A stretch of DNA of 64,000 nucleotides from Pseudomonas oryzihabitans (GTDB lineage: Bacteria > Pseudomonadota > Gammaproteobacteria > Pseudomonadales > Pseudomonadaceae): NCBI RefSeq assembly GCF_014522265.1, contig NZ_CP017024.1, positions 1,454,001-1,518,000 on the forward strand, given 5' to 3'. This document shows, one piece after another, positions 43,383 through 51,564 of the stretch. Within the stretch, counting starts at the first letter, position 1. The number at the start of each line of letters is the position of its first letter. The notes under the pieces are model-generated. The model had not been told where the DNA came from. It was given only the letters and a program-made list of their open reading frames with translations, and searched no databases. Made by a program: the position numbers and the translations under genes.

Positions 43383-45535
43383 CTGCCGGCACCGCCACCG
43401 GTGCGCCGCTGCGCCAGGCCCTCGGCGCCTGGGCTCGTAGCGATGGCAGCCTCTGGCTGTACCAGGCCAAGGTGCTGCTCGCCGCCAGCCTGACCCTGTG
43501 GCTGGCCATGCGCCTGCAACTGCCGCATCCCAGCTCGGCGGTGATCACCGTGTTCATCGTTATGCAGCCGCAGAGTGGCCAGGTGCTGGCCAAGAGCTTC
43601 TATCGGGTGATGGGCACTCTGCTGGGACTGGCGGTGATGCTGGTGCTGATCGCCCTGTTCGCCCAGGAACGGGTGCCCTTCCTGATCTTCCTGGCGCTGT
43701 GGATCGGCCTCTGCGTGGCCGGCTCGGCGCGCTACCGGGACTTTCGCAGCTATGCCTGCATGCTGGCCGGCTACACCGCCGCGCTGATCGGCATCCCTGC
43801 CGCGCTCAATGCCGATACCGCCTTCATGTCGGCGGTGATGCGGGTGCTGGCCATCACCCTGGGCGTGCTCTGCAGCGGCGCGGTGAGCGCGGCGGTCTTT
43901 CCGCAGACCAGCGCCACGGCCATGCGCGCGACCCTCTATCGGCGCATGGGTGGCTTCGCCGGACTGGCTGCCGACGTCCTGCGCGGTCGTCTCGACCGTG
44001 CCTCCCTGGAGGCTGCCGGAGTACGCCTGGCTGCCGAGGCGGTGGGGCTGGAAAGCCTGCGCAGCGCCTCGGCCTTCGAAGACCCGCACATGCGCATGCG
44101 CAGCGGGCGCCTGGCCCGGCTGAACGCCGAATTCATGGGCCTGACTACCCGCCTGCATGCCCTCAGCCGCCTGCTGATGCGCCTGCGCGAGCGCGACGCC
44201 CAGTTGCCGCTGGCAGTCCTCGAACGCCTCTGGGCGCCGCTGCTGGAGGCGTTCGAGGAATGGCGTGGCCAGGCCCTTACCGAACGCGCGGCCCTGGCGG
44301 CGGCGGCGCGTCTGGAGCAGCTGCACCAGGGTCTGCGGCCGCGCATTCGTGCCCTGCGTGCCGAGTTGCCGCCCCTGAGCGAAGCTGACCAGCGGGACTT
44401 CGAGACCGCCGTGGAGCTGCTCTTTCGCTTCACTGGCGAATGGCACGGCTATCTGCAGACCCATGCCTCTCTGACGGCGCCACGCCACAGTCGCGAACAG
44501 TGGAAGCCGCGCTTCGTGGCCAAGGCCAATGCCCTGGGCGCAGCGGTCACCGGCCTCCGCAGCGCCTTTCTGGTGCTGGTGCTGGGCGCCTTCTGGATCG
44601 CCAGCGCCTATCCCAGCGGCGGCATGCTGGCGCTCAACGCCGCAGCCGTCTCGGCGCTGGCCTCGGCCTCGCCCGATCCCAAGCGCACCGCCCTGCAGAT
44701 GGCGCTCGGCGCCAGTGGCGGCGTGGTGCTGGGCTTCTTCCTGACCTTCTTCGTCTTTCCCTGGATCAGCGGCCTGCCGCTGCTGCTGCTGACCCTGGCG
44801 CCGGTGTTCATGCTGGGCACCTGGATTTCCCTGCGCCCGGGCTGGATGGGCTATGGCCTGGGTTGCCTGGTGTTCTTCTGCTTCACCTCGATTCCCGACA
44901 ATCCGCCGGTCTACGACACCTACGTCTTCATCAACAACGGCATCGCCGTGGTCCTGTCGATGGTGATCACCGCGGCGGTCTCGGCGGTGCTGCTGCCACC
45001 CAACAGCCCCTGGCTGTGGCGCCGCCTGGAGCGTGACCTGCGCCAGCAGCTGGTGCGGGCGGTGAGCGCGCCGTTGCCGCACCTGGCGCCGACCTTCGAA
45101 GGCCAGACCCGCGACCTGCTCAACCAGGCCTATGGCGTCAGCGCCGGACGCGGTGAAGCGCAGCGGCGCCTGATCGGCTGGGCCTTCGTGGTGCTGGAGA
45201 TCGGTCATGCGGTGATCGAACTGCGCCAGTTGCAGGCCCGCCTGCCCGCGACCCCGCGCTATGCCGAGGGCAGCGCCTGGCGCCAGGCCATCCGCGTGCT
45301 CGGGCGCGCCTTGGTGCGCCTCTTCCTCAAGCCCGGCGCGGAACATCTGCGGCGGGCGCTGGTGGCAGTGGACGCGGCCCTGCTTGCCGTGGCGACCGTG
45401 ACCGAACCGCCGGAACTGCCCTATGACGAGTCGCCCCTGCGCCAGGTGCAGAGCGACCTGCATTTCATCCGCAGTGCCCTGCTCGATCCCCAGGGGCCCC
45501 TGGCCCGCTATCACGAGATTCCCCATGCCCCGTGA
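43379..45535 (+). CDS. FUSC-family inner-membrane efflux protein (AaeB-like)
   Basis: A 718-residue inner-membrane protein with two blocks of about five to six transmembrane helices (residues ~25-175 and ~385-530) separated by a cytoplasmic domain, the FUSC layout. Conserved parts are ITVFIVMQPQSGQVLAKSFY and RVMGTLLGLAVMLVLIALFA. AaeB relatives export aromatic carboxylic acids such as 4-hydroxybenzoate. Its stop overlaps the DUF1656 gene by 11 bp. Confidence 0.9.
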   Translation: MTAGTATGAPLRQALGAWARSDGSLWLYQAKVLLAASLTLWLAMRLQLPHPSSAVITVFIVMQPQSGQVLAKSFYRVMGTLLGLAVMLVLIALFAQERVPFLIFLALWIGLCVAGSARYRDFRSYACMLAGYTAALIGIPAALNADTAFMSAVMRVLAITLGVLCSGAVSAAVFPQTSATAMRATLYRRMGGFAGLAADVLRGRLDRASLEAAGVRLAAEAVGLESLRSASAFEDPHMRMRSGRLARLNAEFMGLTTRLHALSRLLMRLRERDAQLPLAVLERLWAPLLEAFEEWRGQALTERAALAAAARLEQLHQGLRPRIRALRAELPPLSEADQRDFETAVELLFRFTGEWHGYLQTHASLTAPRHSREQWKPRFVAKANALGAAVTGLRSAFLVLVLGAFWIASAYPSGGMLALNAAAVSALASASPDPKRTALQMALGASGGVVLGFFLTFFVFPWISGLPLLLLTLAPVFMLGTWISLRPGWMGYGLGCLVFFCFTSIPDNPPVYDTYVFINNGIAVVLSMVITAAVSAVLLPPNSPWLWRRLERDLRQQLVRAVSAPLPHLAPTFEGQTRDLLNQAYGVSAGRGEAQRRLIGWAFVVLEIGHAVIELRQLQARLPATPRYAEGSAWRQAIRVLGRALVRLFLKPGAEHLRRALVAVDAALLAVATVTEPPELPYDESPLRQVQSDLHFIRSALLDPQGPLARYHEIPHAP

Positions 45536-45725
45536 AATCGCCTTCCACGGCCTCTACCTGCCCACCGTGACGGTGCTGTTCCTGGTCGCCGCCCTGCTCG
45601 CCTGGGCGCTTGACCGGGTGCTTGCCGCGGTCGGCCTCTACCACGTCGTCTGGCATCCGGCGCTGCTGCGCCTGGCCCTGTTCATCTGCCTCTACTGCGC
45701 CCTGGCGCTGTGCGTCTATCGCTAG
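45525..45725 (+). CDS. DUF1656 small membrane protein (AaeX-like)
   Basis: A 66-residue protein with two transmembrane helices (MPREIAFHGLYLPTVTVLFL; ALLRLALFICLYCALALCVY). DUF1656 proteins, including E. coli AaeX, are always linked to FUSC/HlyD pumps; their exact role is unknown. The ATG at 45525 overlaps the end of the FUSC gene. hlyD follows after 10 bp. Confidence 0.88.
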   Translation: MPREIAFHGLYLPTVTVLFLVAALLAWALDRVLAAVGLYHVVWHPALLRLALFICLYCALALCVYR

Positions 45726-45735
45726 GACTCCTGCC

Positions 45736-46635
45736 ATGATCCTCAAGAAACTCTTCGGCGTGCTCTTTACCCTGCTGGTGGTCTGCCTGGCGCTGATCCT
45801 CGGGCGGCTGCTCTGGGTGCACTACATGAACGATCCCTGGACCCGCGATGGCCGGGTGCGCGCGGAGGTCATCACCATCGCGCCCGACGTGGCGGGTCTG
45901 GTGACCGAGATCGCTGTGCGCGACAACCAGTGGGTCAACAAGGGCGACCTGCTGCTGCAGATCGATCCGGAGCACTACGAGATCGCCGTGCATCAGGCCG
46001 AGGCCACGGTCGCCGCGCGCAAGGCCACCCTGGCCATGCGCCAGCAGAACGCCCGCCGCCGTGCCGACATCGACAGCCTGGTGGTTTCTCGCGAGAACCG
46101 CGAAGACGCCAGCAGCGCCGCCCTGGCCGCCGAGGCGGATCTGCGCCAGGCCCAGGCCCAGCTGGAATCGGTGCGCCTCAATCTCAAGCGCACCCGGGTG
46201 CTGGCGCCGGTCGACGGCTACGTCACCAACCTTTCGGTGTTCAAGGGCGATTACGCCGCCGCCGGCGCAGCCAAACTGGCCGTCATCGACGCCCATTCGT
46301 TCTGGGTCTATGGCTACTTCGAAGAAACCAAGCTGCCCCACGTGCAGGTGGGAGCGGCAGCCGAGATGCGCCTGATGAGCGGCCAGACGCTGCGCGGACA
46401 TGTGGAAAGCATCGCCCGCGGCATCTATGACCGGGACAATCCCCAGAGTCGTGAACTCACCGCCGACGTGAATCCCACCTTCAACTGGGTCCGTCTGGCT
46501 CAGCGGGTACCGGTGCGCATCGCCCTGGATCCGCTGCCCGAGGGGCTGCTGCTGGCGGCTGGCACCACCTGCACCGTGGTACTGGAAGACGTTCGCGGCG
46601 AACGCTCCTGGTGGGACGCCTTCTGGCAGGGCTGA
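45736..46635 (+). CDS. HlyD-family membrane fusion protein (AaeA-like)
   Basis: A 299-residue periplasmic adaptor. One N-terminal membrane helix (LFGVLFTLLVVCLALILGRL) is followed by the biotinyl-lipoyl-like domain (VRAEVITIAPDVAGLVTEIA), a short coiled coil (residues ~85-145) and a beta-barrel (VDGYVTNLSVFKGDYAAAGA). The ATG at 45736 with AGGA upstream is used; the frame's upstream part is a shadow of the DUF1656 gene. It closes the efflux operon. Confidence 0.9.
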   Translation: MILKKLFGVLFTLLVVCLALILGRLLWVHYMNDPWTRDGRVRAEVITIAPDVAGLVTEIAVRDNQWVNKGDLLLQIDPEHYEIAVHQAEATVAARKATLAMRQQNARRRADIDSLVVSRENREDASSAALAAEADLRQAQAQLESVRLNLKRTRVLAPVDGYVTNLSVFKGDYAAAGAAKLAVIDAHSFWVYGYFEETKLPHVQVGAAAEMRLMSGQTLRGHVESIARGIYDRDNPQSRELTADVNPTFNWVRLAQRVPVRIALDPLPEGLLLAAGTTCTVVLEDVRGERSWWDAFWQG

Positions 46636-46671
46636 GCTCGCCCCGGACACCCGCCTTTTCACTGCGCCAAA

Positions 46672-46740
46672 ACGACAACACCCCTGACACCGGCAGGTTT
46701 CGCTTGAGACGAAACCGGTCGAATTCAGGGGTGTGGTCGT
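46672..46740. repeat. Long hairpin after the efflux operon
   Basis: ACGACaACACCCCTGA (46672-46687) pairs with TCAGGGGTGTgGTCGT (46725-46740), 15 of 16 positions, with a second stem GGTTTCG/CGAAACC inside. On the minus strand the stem is followed by GTTTTGG, a weak T-tract. It may end transcripts from either side. Confidence 0.6.
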
Positions 46741-46951
46741 ATCCAGCCCAGTCCGCCGCGAGTGCGAAAGTACTCCCTGTACTCTTGGAACCCTCCCTTA
46801 CTGCAGAGCGTCCCGACCTTGTGGCCCTTGCGTCTCGGATCAGGAGACGACTTCGAGGTTGTCCATTGAATCGGCTTAAAGCTGCAATTCAATGACAGCG
46901 CCTCGGCTACCGGTCGTCACGACCGGCAGCCTGTCTCTCATGAGGCTGGCG
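46741..46951. other. Non-coding stretch with short stem-loops
   Basis: Together with the hairpin before it, this makes a 316-bp gap without a convincing gene. Small inverted repeats are visible (AGTAC-TCCCT-GTACT near 46770; ACCGGTCGT/ACGACCGG near 46910). A minus-strand frame MDNLEVVS (start near 46867) is too short to call. A structured RNA on the minus strand ending at the 46.7-kb hairpin is possible but not identified. Confidence 0.4.
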
Positions 46952-47370
<419 letters not shown>

Positions 47371-47374
47371 GACC

Positions 47375-47629
47375 TCAGAATACCCAGCGGGTCTGCTTTA
47401 CCAGACGGTCACCGTTGGACTGTGCCGGGATGGCTTTGAGTTCCCCACGACCTTGACTTGCCAGCGGCTTGGCTGCGGGCACCATGGCCTGGGCAGCAAT
47501 GCGGGTAGAGGCGATGAGGGCCTGTTCGCGGCTGACGTCCTGGCCCTGAGGGGCAGCGACGGCGGCGCTGGCGAAGCAAGCGAAGAGCGCAGTACCTACC
47601 AAGTGCTTGCGAAGGGTCTGGCTGATCAT
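47375..47629 (-). CDS. Small secreted protein behind a sigma-54 promoter
   Basis: An 84-residue protein with signal peptide (HLVGTALFACFASAAVAA) and a short mature part of ~58 residues, APQGQDVSREQALIASTRIA then QAMVPAAKPLASQGRG. There are no Cys in the mature protein. The ATG at 47629 has AGGAGAG upstream. It is the first gene of a three-gene minus-strand unit transcribed from a sigma-54-type promoter at 47680-47696, divergent from algB. Family unknown. Confidence 0.75.
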   Translation of the reverse strand: MISQTLRKHLVGTALFACFASAAVAAPQGQDVSREQALIASTRIAAQAMVPAAKPLASQGRGELKAIPAQSNGDRLVKQTRWVF

Positions 47630-47679
47630 CGGGTCTCTCCTGCAGTCCGTTGGCCCTAAGGCCGGCTTGCCAAGGAGAT

Positions 47680-47696
47680 TGCAGACTACGTGCCAG
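47680..47696 (-). promoter_or_regulatory. Sigma-54 promoter
   Basis: On the minus strand CTGGCACGTAGTCTGCA matches the -24/-12 consensus TGGCACG-N4-TTGCA at all but one key base and keeps GG-N10-GC spacing. Transcription would start about 40 bases before the small secreted-protein ATG. Sigma-54 promoters need an NtrC-type activator; algB, which encodes one, starts ~375 bp away. Confidence 0.82.
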
Positions 47697-47762
47697 CTTT
47701 TCGAAAATCTTTTTTATCTTATAAATCAAAAACTTACAGTTTTCACTGGTAGCCGCCACACA

Positions 47763-47780
47763 TGCACCTTGCAAGGTGCA
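47763..47780. promoter_or_regulatory. 18-bp dyad, likely enhancer site
   Basis: TGCACCTTGCAAGGTGCA is a perfect palindrome about 67 bp upstream of the sigma-54 promoter, a typical enhancer distance. It looks like the NtrC site TGCACC-N5-GGTGCA but has a 6-base spacer. It could bind AlgB, NtrC or another activator of this class. Confidence 0.6.
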
Positions 47781-47791
47781 ACGCCAGAAGC

Positions 47792-48003
47792 ATTGCGTTT
47801 TGCATGATGGCCAGGGGTTGCTTGGATGGCCCCGGTCCGGTCGGCTGCCAGGCGCAACGGCAAATGACCGGATAAAAGTCTTCCCGGGCACCGGGAAAAC
47901 CGTCTTTTCCCCGTTTTCGCCCCTCCGGGTTGCGATCTGCACGATGCTCGCAGAGGGACGGTCGATAGCCCGATGATCCTGCGGATTGCAACTTGCACGA
48001 TGT
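47792..48003 (+). repeat. Three 19-bp direct repeats upstream of algB
   Basis: ATTGCGTTTTGCATGATGG (47792), GTTGCGATCTGCACGATGC (47929) and ATTGCAACTTGCACGATGT (47985) share the pattern RTTGCnnnYTGCAYGATG. The second and third also keep GG-N10-GC and could be weak sigma-54-like boxes. They lie in the 441-bp gap between the small-protein unit and algB. Confidence 0.5.
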
Positions 48004-48070
48004 ATCATGGACTAACTGCCAGCCCTGTCCTTTAGCGCGTTTCGGCCCTTTGGCCTGGAGTTTTGCCGTC

Positions 48071-49420
48071 ATGGAACAAACCAGCGGTCGCATCCTGCTC
48101 GTGGACGACGAAGCCGCCATCCTGCGTACCTTCCGCTTCTGTCTGGAAGACGCCGGCTACAGCGTCGCCACGGCCAACAGCGCGGCCCAGGCCGAAGCCC
48201 TGCTGCTACGTCAGGTCTACGACCTCTGCTTTCTCGATCTGCGCCTGGGCGCGGACAACGGTCTGGACGTCCTGCAGCAGATGCGCATCCAGGCGCCCTG
48301 GATGCGGGTGGTGATCGTTACCGCCCACTCGGCCATCGACACCGCGGTGGACGCCATGCAGGCCGGCGCCGCCGACTATCTGGTGAAACCCTGCAGTCCC
48401 GACCAGTTGCGCATGGCCGCGGCCAAGCAGCTGGAGTTCCGCCAGCTCTCGGCGCGCCTGGAGGCGCTCGAAGGCGAGGTGCGCAAATCCAGCGCCGGTC
48501 TCGATTCGCGCAGTCCGACGATGATGAGCATCCTGGAGACCGCCCGGCAGGTCGCCACCACCGATGCCAACGTGCTGATCCTCGGCGAGTCCGGTTCCGG
48601 CAAGGGCGAACTGGCTCGCGCCATCCACGCCTGGAGTCGCCGCGCGAAAAAGACCTTCGTCACCATCAACTGCCCCTCGCTGTCCGCCGATCTGATGGAA
48701 AGCGAGATGTTCGGCCATACCCGCGGCGCCTTTACCGGGGCCAGCGAGAGCACCCTCGGTCGCGTCAGCCAGGCCGACGGCGGCACCCTCTTCCTCGACG
48801 AGATCGGCGACTTCCCCCTGGCCCTGCAGCCCAAGCTGCTGCGCTTCATCCAGGACAAGGAATACGAACGCGTCGGCGATCCGGTGACCCGCCGCGCCGA
48901 CGTGCGCATCCTCGCCGCCACCAACCGCAACCTGGAACAGATGGTGGCGGAAAACGAATTCCGCGAAGACCTGCTCTATCGCCTCAACGTCATCGTGCTC
49001 AACCTGCCGCCGTTGCGCGAGCGCAAGGAAGACATCGTCGATCTCGCCGAGCGTTTCCTCGCCCGCTTCGTCAAGGACTACAACAGACCCGCCCACGGCT
49101 TCAGCGAGGCGGCCCTGGACGCCCTGCGCAACTACGGCTGGCCGGGCAACGTCCGCGAGCTGCGCAACGTCATCGAACGCGCGAGCATCATCTGCGGCCA
49201 GGACCTGGTGGACGTCAATCACCTGGGCCTGGGTGACAGCCCGGCCACCGGCGGCGCCGCCAGCGCACCGCGGGTCGGCGAGGCGCTGAGCCTGGAGGCC
49301 CTGGAGCGCGCACACATCGCCGCGGTGATGGCCACCAGCGAAACCCTCGACCAGGCTGCCAAGACCCTGGGCATCGACGCCTCCACGCTCTATCGAAAAC
49401 GCAAGCAGTACGGGCTATGA
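48071..49420 (+). CDS. algB: NtrC-family response regulator AlgB
   Basis: A 449-residue two-component regulator. The receiver domain spans residues 7-125 with phospho-acceptor Asp56 (LCFLDLRLG). The AAA+ domain has Walker A ILGESGSGKGELARA, the sigma-54 contact loop GAFTGA, Walker B GGTLFLDEIGD and the Arg finger region. The C-terminal Fis-type helix-turn-helix is AAKTLGIDASTLYRKRKQ. AlgB with kinase KinB controls alginate, virulence and light or quorum-linked traits in P. aeruginosa. The kinB start overlaps its stop by ATGA. The upstream region is rich in repeats and palindromes. Confidence 0.95.
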   Translation: MEQTSGRILLVDDEAAILRTFRFCLEDAGYSVATANSAAQAEALLLRQVYDLCFLDLRLGADNGLDVLQQMRIQAPWMRVVIVTAHSAIDTAVDAMQAGAADYLVKPCSPDQLRMAAAKQLEFRQLSARLEALEGEVRKSSAGLDSRSPTMMSILETARQVATTDANVLILGESGSGKGELARAIHAWSRRAKKTFVTINCPSLSADLMESEMFGHTRGAFTGASESTLGRVSQADGGTLFLDEIGDFPLALQPKLLRFIQDKEYERVGDPVTRRADVRILAATNRNLEQMVAENEFREDLLYRLNVIVLNLPPLRERKEDIVDLAERFLARFVKDYNRPAHGFSEAALDALRNYGWPGNVRELRNVIERASIICGQDLVDVNHLGLGDSPATGGAASAPRVGEALSLEALERAHIAAVMATSETLDQAAKTLGIDASTLYRKRKQYGL

Positions 49421-51207
49421 AGCTGCCGATCAAGTTGCACACCCGCCTCTTTCTCAGCATCTCCGCCCTGATCGCCGTAGCCCTCATCGGGCTGCTGGTC
49501 GGCCTGGTCAGCGTGCTGCACCTGGCCCGCGAGCAGAGCGTCCAGACCCGCAGCAACCTGGACTTCATCAACCTGACGCTGAACATGCGCCAGGAGCTGA
49601 GCAACAGCCTGTTCCAGATGCTCGACGGGGCACCCGATCCGCAGTCACTGGTGGCGGCCCAGCAGCGTTTCCAGGAGTACCTGCAACGGGTCGAGGGCCA
49701 GATGCGCAATCCCGAGCAGCTGGCCATCCTGGAAGACGTCAAGCAGCGCTACCAGCGCTTCGCCGACTACCTGCGCTCACCGCCGGCGGGCTATGGCGAG
49801 TTGCGCGCCGATCGCGGCTTCCAGCAAACCCTCAATGCGCTGCGCACGCGCATCTACGACCTGCAGCGCAGCTACGTGGTGACCCTGGAGCGCATGCAGG
49901 ACGAGGCCCATGACCGCGCGGTGATCATCGCCCTGCTGCTGGCGCTGATCGGCGTGGCCATCCTGGTCACCGGGGTGGTGACCGCCAACGGCATCGCCCG
50001 GCGCTTCACCGGACCCATCGATGGCCTGGCCAAGGCCGCCGAGCGCATCAGCCAGGGCAACTTCGACGTCCAGCTGCCGACCTCGCAGATCGCCGAATTC
50101 ACCCTGCTCAGCCGCCGCTTCGGCAACATGGCCCAGGCCCTGCACCGCCTCAGCCAGACCAATGTCGAGGCGCTGGTGGCCGGGCAGCGGCGCCTGCAGG
50201 CGGTGCTCGACAGCATCGACTACGGCCTGGTGATCCTCGATCCCCAGGGCAACATCGAACACGCCAATCCGGTGGCCTGCCGCCAGCTGGGCTGGAACGA
50301 GAATCACCTGGGTGAATCCCTGATCGCGGCGCTGGAACGTCCGGAAATCGAGGCCAGCGTGCAGCGCGTCCTGGCCGGCGGTGCCCTGGATGCGGCGCCC
50401 GAAGACCTGGAGATCCGCGTCGACGACGAGGTGCGGCTGCTGGCCTGGAGTCTGACCCCGGTCAACCACGCCGACGGCCGCAGCGTGGGCGCGCTGATGG
50501 TGCTGCGCGATGTCACCGAGCAGCGCGCCTTCGATCGGGTGCGCAACGAATTCGTCCTGCGCGCCTCCCACGAATTGCGCACCCCGGTCACCGGCATGCA
50601 CATGGCCTTCGGTCTGTTGCGCGAACGCCTCAAGGTGGCGCCGGAATCCCGCGAGGCCTTTCTGCTGCAGACGGTGGACGAGGAAACCCATCGCCTGGTG
50701 CAGCTGATCAACGACCTGCTGGACTATTCCCGTCACCAGAGCGGTCTGCAGCGTCCGGAAAAATTGCCGAGCGAGATTGGCGATCTGCTGGAGGCGGCCC
50801 GTGCCCGCCACGCCGACGAGGCCCGCGAGCGCGATGTCGAGCTGGCCGTCGAGTTGCTGCACACGCCGCTGCCACGCGTCAGCCTGGACCCCAAGCAACT
50901 GGGCCGGGTGTTCGACAACCTGCTGAGCAATGCCCTGCGCCATACCCCGGCGGGCGGCCGTATCGTCATCCAGGCCATGCGCCAGAACGAGCAGCTGCTG
51001 ATGGCGGTGCAGGACAATGGCGAGGGCATCGCCTACGCCCAGCAGGGCCGGGTGTTCGAGCCCTTCGTACAGATCGGCAGCCAGAAGGGCGGCGCCGGTC
51101 TGGGCCTGGCCCTGTGCAAGGAAATCATCCGCCAGCACGGGGGGCGCATCGGCGTCGTCTCCCGCCCCGGTCAGGGCACCCAGATCTTCATGACCCTGCC
51201 GACCTGA
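49417..51207 (+). CDS. kinB: Sensor histidine kinase KinB
   Basis: A 596-residue inner-membrane kinase. Transmembrane helices lie at residues ~10-35 and ~165-190 around a periplasmic helical sensor. A HAMP domain (RFTGPIDGLAKAAERISQGN) and a PAS domain (QAVLDSIDYGLVILDPQGNI) follow. The H-box is FVLRASHELRTPVTGM, and the ATPase boxes are DNLLSNALRHTPAGG, VQDNGEGIA and GGAGLGLAL. KinB phosphorylates and dephosphorylates AlgB. Length and order match P. aeruginosa KinB. Confidence 0.95.
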   Translation: MKLPIKLHTRLFLSISALIAVALIGLLVGLVSVLHLAREQSVQTRSNLDFINLTLNMRQELSNSLFQMLDGAPDPQSLVAAQQRFQEYLQRVEGQMRNPEQLAILEDVKQRYQRFADYLRSPPAGYGELRADRGFQQTLNALRTRIYDLQRSYVVTLERMQDEAHDRAVIIALLLALIGVAILVTGVVTANGIARRFTGPIDGLAKAAERISQGNFDVQLPTSQIAEFTLLSRRFGNMAQALHRLSQTNVEALVAGQRRLQAVLDSIDYGLVILDPQGNIEHANPVACRQLGWNENHLGESLIAALERPEIEASVQRVLAGGALDAAPEDLEIRVDDEVRLLAWSLTPVNHADGRSVGALMVLRDVTEQRAFDRVRNEFVLRASHELRTPVTGMHMAFGLLRERLKVAPESREAFLLQTVDEETHRLVQLINDLLDYSRHQSGLQRPEKLPSEIGDLLEAARARHADEARERDVELAVELLHTPLPRVSLDPKQLGRVFDNLLSNALRHTPAGGRIVIQAMRQNEQLLMAVQDNGEGIAYAQQGRVFEPFVQIGSQKGGAGLGLALCKEIIRQHGGRIGVVSRPGQGTQIFMTLPT

Positions 51208-51295
51208 GCCAGGTCGGCCTCCGCCCACGAGTAGGGTCGCGCCAGTCGGCCCGATCCTGCCAGGACGGATGAAAACGAACGCCCGCTCGGACAGC

Positions 51296-51385
51296 CCCCT
51301 GTCCCTCGGGGAGAGGGTTGGGGTGAGGGCAACAGCCCATCACGACGTCACAGTGGAAAAGGCTGCGCCGTTTTCCACGCTACGG
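51296..51385. repeat. REP-like element and GTGGAAAA inverted repeat
   Basis: A REP-like CCCTGTCCCTCGGGGAGAGG unit (51296-51335) is followed by GTGGAAAA...TTTTCCAC (51353-51378), the same two parts that make up the 121-bp repeats after polA, here in reverse order. It lies in the gap between kinB and the sugar locus. Confidence 0.8.
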
Positions 51386-51396
51386 AGCCCAGTGGA

Positions 51397-51460
51397 ATCG
51401 CGGCCATGGGCCGCTCCTACAGGTACGTATGCCATTGTAGGAGCGGCCCATGGCCGCGAT
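51397..51460. repeat. Perfect 25-bp inverted repeat
   Basis: The arms at 51397-51421 and 51436-51460 are exact reverse complements (start ATCGCGGCCATGGGCCGCTC) around a 14-base loop. Such GTAGGAGCGGCCCATGGCCG repeats are scattered in Pseudomonas genomes. There is no T-tract. It sits at the border between algB-kinB and the sugar locus. Confidence 0.88.
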
Positions 51461-51466
51461 CAGCAA

Positions 51467-51498
51467 AACATCAGAACATCAGAACATCAGAACATCAG
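51467..51498. repeat. Four tandem AACATCAG units
   Basis: Four exact 8-bp units (51467-51498) directly after the 25-bp inverted repeat. Such short arrays can vary in copy number by slippage. No frame uses them. Confidence 0.9.
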
Positions 51499-51564
51499 AA
51501 TCCTGCCGGATCGGTCGCATCGGCGCACCGCCATGGCCGCGATGAAGACCGTTGCCCTTCTCGT

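Noticed and set aside
43190-45526. A 778-codon minus-strand frame opposite the FUSC gene
   Set aside because: Composition is Gln/His/Arg/Gly-rich filler with no domain; the plus-strand pump gene is clearly real.
46611-46895. A 94-codon plus-strand frame after the efflux operon
   Set aside because: It runs through the long hairpin, has no ribosome site or domain, and an Arg/Ser-rich random composition.
51467-51498. AACATCAG repeats as a CRISPR or iteron array
   Set aside because: Units are 8 bp and directly adjacent, with no spacers and no replication gene nearby.
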